Assembly: GCA_043719155.1 (NCBI GenBank)
Contig: JAYSUJ010000022.1
Span: 12,057 to 76,056 of the forward strand
Reading direction: 5' to 3'
DNA from: JBBQKQ01 sp043719155
GTDB lineage: Bacteria > Patescibacteriota > Minisyncoccia > Phycocordibacterales > UBA5272
Length of the DNA stretch: 64,000 bases
This document shows, piece by piece, positions 59,137 through 64,000 of the stretch. A model generated the notes under the pieces. It searched no databases. It saw only the letters and a list, made by a program, of their open reading frames with translations, and was not told where the DNA came from. Within the stretch, counting starts at the first letter, position 1. Each line of letters begins with the position of its first letter. The translations under genes were made by a program, and so were the position numbers.

Positions 59137-60441
59137 CTATTTCAAAAAATTCTTTTTACGCAAATTTTTATGATAAGCCAATGAAAATCTATGGACTTCT
59201 GCATTTGCTAAAATTATTTCTTGCTTAAATTTTTCCACAATTTCCCTGTCCCCCAAAATACTTTTAGCTTTATGATTTTTGTCTTTAGTTACGGCAACAA
59301 CTTTTATAGCACTTTTTTCCTCTCCTATTTTAGGAGAGGTTAGGTGAGGTAACTCACTTAATATTTTCTCTACTACATCTACATGTCTCTGGTCACCATC
59401 TACCACTACCACGTCCGGTATACCCCAGTCCAAGTGCTTCATTCGCCTTTCAAAAAGCTCTCTCAACCCTTCTAAATCATCATTTTTGTCGGTAGAGATT
59501 TTAAATTTTTTATACTCTTGTTTTGCCACCACTCCACCCAAAACAACAGCCATGGCCCCCACCCTGTCCTGTCCAGAAAGGTGGGCAATGTCATAGGCTT
59601 CTATACGAATATGTTTATCCTCTTCTTTTATATCTTTAGAAATAAGATGGGCGTCCCGAATATGCTCAAGGGCGAAAAGCATTTCCTTAACCTTTTGAGC
59701 CTCTTCAAATTTTAACTCTTTTGAGAGAGTTAACATATCATTTTGTAAATCTTGCCTAACCTTTTCCCCATTACCTTCTAAAAAAGTAATCATTCTTTCT
59801 ATAATTCTTTTATATTTTTTTGCATCACACACTCCGGCACAAGTACCAGGACATAAGCCGATCTGATACGAAAAACATGGTTTTTTCTGCCAAGACTTTT
59901 TAGAGTCAAAAACTTCACACTTGTCTCTAAAAGGAAATATTTTTCTGATTAATTTCAAACTCTCTCTGGCATATTGGCCATTTGGGTAAGGCCCGAAAGT
60001 TTTTTTAACTTTAATAATTTCACTTTTAAAGTTTCCTAAAAATTTACTCTTTAAAAGCAAATTATTTTCTTTATCTATATCTCTTAGTCTAGCCAAAACC
60101 ACTCTTGGAAACTTTTCTTCTGTCACCACAAGTACAAAATAGCTCTTGTCGTCTTTGGAAATAGTATTGTACTTTGGTAAATGTTTTTTAATTAGCTCAG
60201 TTTCTAAAATTAGCGCCTCCAAAACGCTTCTGGTGGTTTGGAACTTTACAGAATCTGCCAAGGTTACCATGTTGGCAATATGTAAACCTCTCTTGTGTAA
60301 AATATCATCATCAAAATAACTGCGTACCCTACTTTTTAAACTTGTGGCTTTGCCAATATATAAAATTTCTTCATCAAGCATAAAGAAATACACACCAGAC
60401 TCATCTGGAAGATTTAAGTTTTGTAGGTCAGGCAATTTCAT
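59137..60441 (-). CDS. uvrC: Excinuclease ABC subunit C, short form, leaderless
   Basis: Makes the incisions of nucleotide excision repair. GIY-YIG domain (SGVYFFMLDEEILYIGKATSL, residues 14-34 in part), the Cys cluster (CFSYQIGLCPGTCAGVC), UvrB-binding UVR motif (LSKELKFEEAQKVKEMLFAL) and the RNase H-like C-nuclease (AYDIAHLSGQD, VVVVDGDQRH). At 434 residues it ends right after HRFSLAYHKNLR and lacks the C-terminal (HhH)2 DNA-binding domain of the usual 600-residue form. It carries a palindromic-element loop (HLTSPKIGEEKSA). A TGTTATATT box ends exactly 6 bases before the ATG. Confidence 0.93.
   Translation of the reverse strand: MKLPDLQNLNLPDESGVYFFMLDEEILYIGKATSLKSRVRSYFDDDILHKRGLHIANMVTLADSVKFQTTRSVLEALILETELIKKHLPKYNTISKDDKSYFVLVVTEEKFPRVVLARLRDIDKENNLLLKSKFLGNFKSEIIKVKKTFGPYPNGQYARESLKLIRKIFPFRDKCEVFDSKKSWQKKPCFSYQIGLCPGTCAGVCDAKKYKRIIERMITFLEGNGEKVRQDLQNDMLTLSKELKFEEAQKVKEMLFALEHIRDAHLISKDIKEEDKHIRIEAYDIAHLSGQDRVGAMAVVLGGVVAKQEYKKFKISTDKNDDLEGLRELFERRMKHLDWGIPDVVVVDGDQRHVDVVEKILSELPHLTSPKIGEEKSAIKVVAVTKDKNHKAKSILGDREIVEKFKQEIILANAEVHRFSLAYHKNLRKKNFLK
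59319..59355. repeat. In-frame GC-rich palindromic element in uvrC
   Basis: Arms CCTCTCCTA and TAGGAGAGG (59319-59327, 59331-59339) with a 3-base loop, then TTAGGTGAGGTAACTC. Same family and orientation as the pheA copy. It encodes LPHLTSPKIGEEKSA between the DGDQ motif and KVVAVTKD. Confidence 0.7.
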
Positions 60442-60456
60442 AGTTGAAATATAACA
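60442..60456 (-). promoter_or_regulatory. Extended -10 promoter of uvrC, leaderless
   Basis: TGTTATATT on the minus strand, exactly 6 bases from the uvrC ATG. Confidence 0.5.
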
Positions 60457-60461
60457 TAAGT

Positions 60462-60489
60462 TTGCAAATACTCTAAGTTGTGCTATTAT
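60462..60489 (+). promoter_or_regulatory. Promoter of the 54-residue basic protein gene
   Basis: TTGCAA, 16 bases, TATTAT; the leader contains a small hairpin (CTGTGT and ACACAG around CTTTGA) before the GGAAGGAAA ribosome-binding site. Confidence 0.5.
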
Positions 60490-60537
60490 CTAAAAACTGT
60501 GTCTTTGAACACAGAAATAACTGGGAAGGAAAACTGC

Positions 60538-60702
60538 ATGCCACCACGCAAGTCCAATGGCAAACCACTGACTGAAAACAAAAAAACTCCAAACAAACGG
60601 GGCGCCTCAAAACGCTCACGTCACATGCGGCGACGTGAAGAGCAGACAACAAACCTGCGAAACCTCTCGCGCAAGCAGGACGACAGCCAGTCCGCAAATT
60701 AA
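60538..60702 (+). CDS. Small very basic protein (54 aa)
   Basis: The ATG at 60538 follows GGAAGGAAA; an in-frame upstream start lies in the promoter. MPPRKSNGKPLTENKKTPNK, then RGASKRSRHMRRREEQTT and a polar end. Strongly basic with no hydrophobic core, so probably disordered and binding nucleic acid or the ribosome. Solitary plus-strand unit. Not recognised. Confidence 0.55.
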   Translation: MPPRKSNGKPLTENKKTPNKRGASKRSRHMRRREEQTTNLRNLSRKQDDSQSAN

Positions 60703-60723
60703 CTTTCCAAACAAATTTTTTTG

Positions 60724-60755
60724 GCGGCGGACCGAAGGTCCGCCGCTTTTTCCTT
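60724..60755 (+). terminator. Terminator of the 54-residue protein gene
   Basis: GCGGCGGACC and GGTCCGCCGC arms around GAA, followed by T-rich sequence. Confidence 0.9.
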
Positions 60756-60767
60756 TTAAAACTTTTA

Positions 60768-60965
60768 AAAAGAAAAAACGACTCAAAAGTCGTGTTTTTT
60801 AATCGTCATTTTTTCTTTAGGGCTATCTGCCGTAAACCTTAGAACGAGTCCAAGGTGGGAACCGCAAGATAAACTAATATTTGTGCGAGTAAACGCGCAG
60901 CAAGTTGACCTAATATGAAGCTCCCTTAAAATATTTTGTAAAGTTTTATAAACAAATAGCCCTGT
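60768..60965 (-). ncRNA. ssrS: Probable 6S RNA
   Basis: No protein is encoded in 60703-61063. On the minus strand an RNA of about 200 bases is bracketed by a promoter and an intrinsic terminator. Its ends pair (AGGGCTAT at 60963-60956 with ATAGCCCT at 60826-60819), giving one long rod. The 3' strand of the middle has a small hairpin (ACCTT ... AAGGT) next to GCGGTTCCCACCTTGG, and the apical part folds on TGCG/CGCA. A rod with an open centre and a small 3'-strand hairpin is the 6S layout, which mimics an open promoter and sequesters RNA polymerase. The assignment rests on structure, not a search. Confidence 0.6.
60773..60800 (-). terminator. Terminator of the probable 6S RNA
   Basis: AAAACGACT / AGTCGTGTTTT hairpin with a CAAA/TTTG loop and T run on the minus strand. 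Confidence 0.75.
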
Positions 60966-60970
60966 AAATT

Positions 60971-60999
60971 ATTTTATGCTTATTTTTATTTTTTTGCAA
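60971..60999 (-). promoter_or_regulatory. Promoter of the probable 6S RNA
   Basis: TTGCAA, 17 bases, TAAAAT on the minus strand, placing the transcript start at about 60965, right at the closing stem. Confidence 0.6.
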
Positions 61000-61063
61000 T
61001 ATTGACGCTAGGTACAATGTGTAAAACTATAAAAGTAAAGTTGACTTTTATTTTAAAATAAAA

Positions 61064-63814
61064 TTAACTTAAAACAAGTTCCCCTTTTTTGACTGACAAA
61101 TTTACTACCTTTTCCTTTTTAGACATGTTGGACACTATTTGTAATGCAATTGGGTTTAGAATTTGCTTTTGTATAACTCTTTTTATAGGTCTGGCACCGT
61201 AGTGAGGGTCATAGCCAAGTTCAGCGATTTTTGCAACCACGTCTGACGTATATTTTAGATTAACATTTTTAGCTTTTAGTCTTTCTGACAATTCCTTTAT
61301 CTGTATTTCTACAATACTTTTTATAATTTCCTTACTTAATACATCAAAAACAATAATGTCATCAAGTCTATTTAAAAACTCTGGCCTGAAAAAGTCTTTC
61401 AAAGAATCAAGAACCTTGTCTTTCATCCCAGTGTAGTCACTCTCTGGTTTCGAGTTAAAACCAAAAGTTTCCATTTTATTTATAAACTGCGACCCAATGT
61501 TGGAAGTTAAGACTATTATACAATTTTTAAAGTTTACATATCTACCTTTACTATCTTTTAAACGCCCTTCGTCTAAAACTTGCAACAATAAGTTAAAAAC
61601 TTCTGGGTGAGCTTTTTCCACTTCGTCAAAAAGAATAACCGAGTATGGCCTATGTCGTACCGCTTCAGTTAGTTGCCCCGCCTCGTCAAAACCAACATAA
61701 CCAGGTGGTGCACCAACCAGTTTAGAGACAGAATGTTTTTCCATATATTCACTCATGTCAACTCGTATCAGAGATTTTTCATCGTTAAACATAAACTCAG
61801 CCAAAGCCTTGGTGAGCTCTGTCTTACCAACACCTGTTGGACCTAAAAAGATGAAGGAACCGATAGGCTTGTTGGGGTCTCCGATGCCCACACGACTACG
61901 GCGTATAGCGTCCGAAACTTTTTTTACAGCTTCATCTTGCCCAACCACTCTTTCGTGTAGATATGACTCCATTCTTTTAAGCTTATCCGCTTCATCTTCC
62001 AACATTCTTACTACTGGTATGCCAGTCCAACTCGCTACCACTTTTGCAATGTCCTCTCCTGAAACATCTTCTTTTAAAACACGCCCAATATTTTTTTGCA
62101 CTTTTTTAAGTTTAGCCATTTTTATCTCTAATTGCTTTTTAGCTTCAGGAATTTTACCATATCTTATTTCAGCAATTTTTGACAAGTCCGAAACCGCTTC
62201 AGCTTGTTCACTTTCTTTTCTAAAATTATCCAAGTCGGTTTTTATTTGACGAATGGCATCCAAAATATCTTTTTCACTCTTCCACTGCGTTTCCGTTGGC
62301 TCTATTTCAGTTTTTACTTTCTGGATTTCGCTTTCGATTTCCATAACTTTTTGAGTTAAAGCTTTTATATTTTTATTTTTAGTTTCTTTCAAATATTTTA
62401 AGACTTTTTCATAAAGCTCAGGAGAACTTAAAACTTGTTCTGGGTTTTTTTCATCTTTTTTATCTATACCAAGCTCTAGTGCTAAGTCGCTAACCATTGC
62501 TGTTTTTTCAATTTCTAGTCGCATTATTTTTCTGTAACCTTCTTCTAAAATACTTGGTTTATTTTCTAAAGTCATACGCAAACTACTAGCTGCCTCATCT
62601 ATTAAATCTATAGCCTTATCTGGTAAATAACGGCTCGCTATGTACTTTGTTGAAAGTTCTACGGCCGACTTTATTGCTTCGTCCGTAATGCGTACTCCGT
62701 GAAAAAGCTCATACTTTTCCTTTATACCTCGCAAAATAGACACTGCATCCTCTGGGCTTGGCTCCTCAACATAAACTGGTTGAAAACGTCTAGCCAAGGC
62801 GGGGTCTTTTTCAATGTGTTTTTGATATTCATTTAAAGTTGTTGCACCAATGGCTCGCAACTCTCCTCTGGATAGGGCTGGTTTTAAAAGGTTGGCTGCA
62901 TCGGCGCCACCTTCGCTGTTTCCAGCACCAACAATAGTGTGGATTTCGTCAATAAATAAAATATATTTACCCTCACTAGTTTCAATTTCTTTCATTAAAC
63001 CTTTCAATCTTTCTTCAAATTCCCCCCTATATTTTGTTCCAGCTAAAAGCAGCCCCAAGTCAAGTGAGACTAGTTCTTTATTTTTTAGTGAATCTGGTAC
63101 ATCATTTTTCACCATTCGCAAAGCCAAACCTTCGGCTACAGCTGTTTTACCAGTCCCAGCTTCACCAATAATGATCGGATTATTTTTGGTTCGGCGAGAT
63201 AAAATTTGCATAATGCGAGTTATTTCTTTGTCCCGACCAATAACTGGGTCTATTTTGTCTAAACTAGCCTCTTTGGTTAAGTTGCGAGTAAATTTTTCAA
63301 TATTTTTAAACTTATTCTTATCTTTACCTCCACCATTTTTTTCGTCTAAAATAATTTTTTCTTTGTAGGTAACTATGGCCTTTCTTAGACTATCTTCATC
63401 TATTTTGTAGTCTTTGAGAAAAACTGCAACATCTTTACCAATTACCACTAAACCTAGGAACAAATGTTCAATGTCTATAACCTTGTCCCCCATTTCTTTA
63501 GCTACATGCATAGCTCTGTCTAAAGTTTCAGCCATGTCGCCTGTTAAAAACATTTGTTGTGGCAAACTAGGTGGCGCAATTGGCTCTATACCTGTTTTTT
63601 CGTCAAGCTTATCCAAAATAGTATCAACCATAGCGAGTTGGTCAGCCTCTAAAATTTCTAACAATGAAATTATAGGTGACTCGTCCTGAGTCAAAAGAGC
63701 CAATAAAAGATGCATAGACGAAACCTGAGTCAAACCTCTTTCAGAGGCTATTTCATGAGATTTTTGTATAGTAAGCTGAGCGCGCTGAGAAAACAAGTTA
63801 AAAGGAGGTGGCAT
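61064..63814 (-). CDS. clpB: ATP-dependent disaggregase ClpB
   Basis: Hsp100 that rescues aggregated proteins together with DnaK. N-terminal Clp repeat domain (residues 1-150), first AAA+ with Walker A GEAGTGKTAVAEG and Walker B ILFIDEIH, a coiled-coil middle domain (about 410-560), and second AAA+ with GPTGVGKTELTKALAE and ILFDEVEKAHPEVFN. No ClpP-binding tripeptide is evident and the middle domain is long, so ClpB is favoured over ClpC/ClpA. At 916 residues it is normal for ClpB. TGTTATAAT lies 17 bases before the ATG. Confidence 0.94.
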   Translation of the reverse strand: MPPPFNLFSQRAQLTIQKSHEIASERGLTQVSSMHLLLALLTQDESPIISLLEILEADQLAMVDTILDKLDEKTGIEPIAPPSLPQQMFLTGDMAETLDRAMHVAKEMGDKVIDIEHLFLGLVVIGKDVAVFLKDYKIDEDSLRKAIVTYKEKIILDEKNGGGKDKNKFKNIEKFTRNLTKEASLDKIDPVIGRDKEITRIMQILSRRTKNNPIIIGEAGTGKTAVAEGLALRMVKNDVPDSLKNKELVSLDLGLLLAGTKYRGEFEERLKGLMKEIETSEGKYILFIDEIHTIVGAGNSEGGADAANLLKPALSRGELRAIGATTLNEYQKHIEKDPALARRFQPVYVEEPSPEDAVSILRGIKEKYELFHGVRITDEAIKSAVELSTKYIASRYLPDKAIDLIDEAASSLRMTLENKPSILEEGYRKIMRLEIEKTAMVSDLALELGIDKKDEKNPEQVLSSPELYEKVLKYLKETKNKNIKALTQKVMEIESEIQKVKTEIEPTETQWKSEKDILDAIRQIKTDLDNFRKESEQAEAVSDLSKIAEIRYGKIPEAKKQLEIKMAKLKKVQKNIGRVLKEDVSGEDIAKVVASWTGIPVVRMLEDEADKLKRMESYLHERVVGQDEAVKKVSDAIRRSRVGIGDPNKPIGSFIFLGPTGVGKTELTKALAEFMFNDEKSLIRVDMSEYMEKHSVSKLVGAPPGYVGFDEAGQLTEAVRHRPYSVILFDEVEKAHPEVFNLLLQVLDEGRLKDSKGRYVNFKNCIIVLTSNIGSQFINKMETFGFNSKPESDYTGMKDKVLDSLKDFFRPEFLNRLDDIIVFDVLSKEIIKSIVEIQIKELSERLKAKNVNLKYTSDVVAKIAELGYDPHYGARPIKRVIQKQILNPIALQIVSNMSKKEKVVNLSVKKGELVLS

Positions 63815-63831
63815 AGAATTTATTTTTAAGT

Positions 63832-63840
63832 ATTATAACA
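63832..63840 (-). promoter_or_regulatory. Extended -10 box of clpB
   Basis: TGTTATAAT on the minus strand. About 30 bases further upstream is an inverted repeat, CTTGC, 9 bases, GCAAG (63867-63885), not CIRCE but with the same 9-base spacing; it may be an operator. Confidence 0.45.
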
Positions 63841-63928
63841 TTTTTTGTATAAATACTTTTAACACGCTTGCTTAAATTTTGCAAGTCATTTTAATCCGAA
63901 ACAAGTAGACCCGCTCCCTTTTAAGAAT

Positions 63929-64000
63929 TTAAAAACCACTCCCAAATTCCGTTTTCAATTTAATTTGCAAAATCCAGATGATAGTTCCAAAGACCAGCAC
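63929..64000 (-). CDS. Possible C-terminal end of a gene running off the window
   Basis: An open frame on the minus strand enters from the right edge and ends in TAA at 63929-63931: VLVFGTIIWILQIKLKTEFG then SGF. Only 23 residues, hydrophobic then basic, consistent with the end of a membrane protein, but too short to be certain. Confidence 0.25.
   Translation of the reverse strand: MLVFGTIIWILQIKLKTEFGSGF

Noticed and set aside
63867..63885. Inverted repeat before clpB as a terminator of the upstream gene
   Set aside because: No T run follows on the minus strand; at most a possible operator.
1..64000. CRISPR array
   Set aside because: No set of regularly spaced direct repeats was found; the only tandem repeats are the coding heptads near 48.9-49.1 kb.
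1..64000. UGA recoded as glycine (Gracilibacteria/SR1 code)
   Set aside because: Several genes end in TGA and conserved glycine positions do not show in-frame TGA.
1..64000. Insertion sequences or transposase genes
   Set aside because: No transposase, integrase or IS-type terminal repeats are seen; the mobile-looking elements are only the short palindromes and the solitary units.

Overview
The window is an AT-rich bacterial chromosome segment with tightly packed genes, mostly on the minus strand. I read it as a Candidate Phyla Radiation (Patescibacteria) genome, most likely Parcubacteria-like. This rests on the combination of very short core proteins (130-residue AtpH, 434-residue UvrC without its C-terminal part), a sigma-region-4/HARE-HTH protein, a minimal type IV pilin cluster, many lineage-specific membrane proteins, and almost no biosynthetic genes apart from a lone pheA. 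TGA is used as a stop, so the UGA-glycine code of Gracilibacteria is not indicated. The taxonomic call is an inference from gene content; no rRNA is present.

Layout. 0-2.4 kb: grpE-dnaK chaperone operon (dnaK runs off the left edge). 2.4-9.6 kb: disulfide oxidoreductase, tgt, malic enzyme, membrane proteins, a SET-domain protein and an RRM protein. 9.6-18.0 kb: F-type ATP synthase, but with a metalloprotease-like gene between atpB and atpE and a plus-strand small gene between atpG and atpD. 18.3-22.6 kb: gatCA and ligA. 22.6-29.8 kb: dnaG, prepilin peptidase, four pilin-like genes, pheA and coiled-coil proteins. 29.9-37.0 kb: rpoBC. 37-45.6 kb: two tRNAs (Cys, Leu), mnmA, envelope proteins, exonuclease, mltG and the sigma4/HARE-HTH regulator. 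45.7-48.6 kb: leuS carrying an inserted Nudix domain. 48.7-50.6 kb: a run of plus-strand accessory units. 50.7-53.4 kb: nitroreductase, ychF and a P-loop kinase. 53.8-58.5 kb: class I ribonucleotide reductase whose small subunit has Phe at the radical-Tyr position (Chlamydia-type class Ic). 59.1-63.8 kb: uvrC, a probable 6S RNA and clpB.

Two genome-wide patterns stand out. First, many operon-leading genes have an extended -10 box (TGnTATAAT-like) ending 6-7 nt before the ATG, which predicts leaderless mRNAs. Second, at least ten small genes, all on the plus strand between minus-strand operons, form solitary units. Most have a recognisable -35/-10 promoter, nearly all have a Shine-Dalgarno site, the ORF is often visibly richer in G and C than its neighbours, and nine of the ten end in a strong intrinsic terminator. 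Most encode unrecognised small proteins. The two styles of expression signal side by side, and the repeated placement of these units (including inside the ATP synthase cluster), are the best candidates for something undescribed here. A third pattern is a short GC-rich palindromic element inserted in frame into pheA, mnmA and uvrC.
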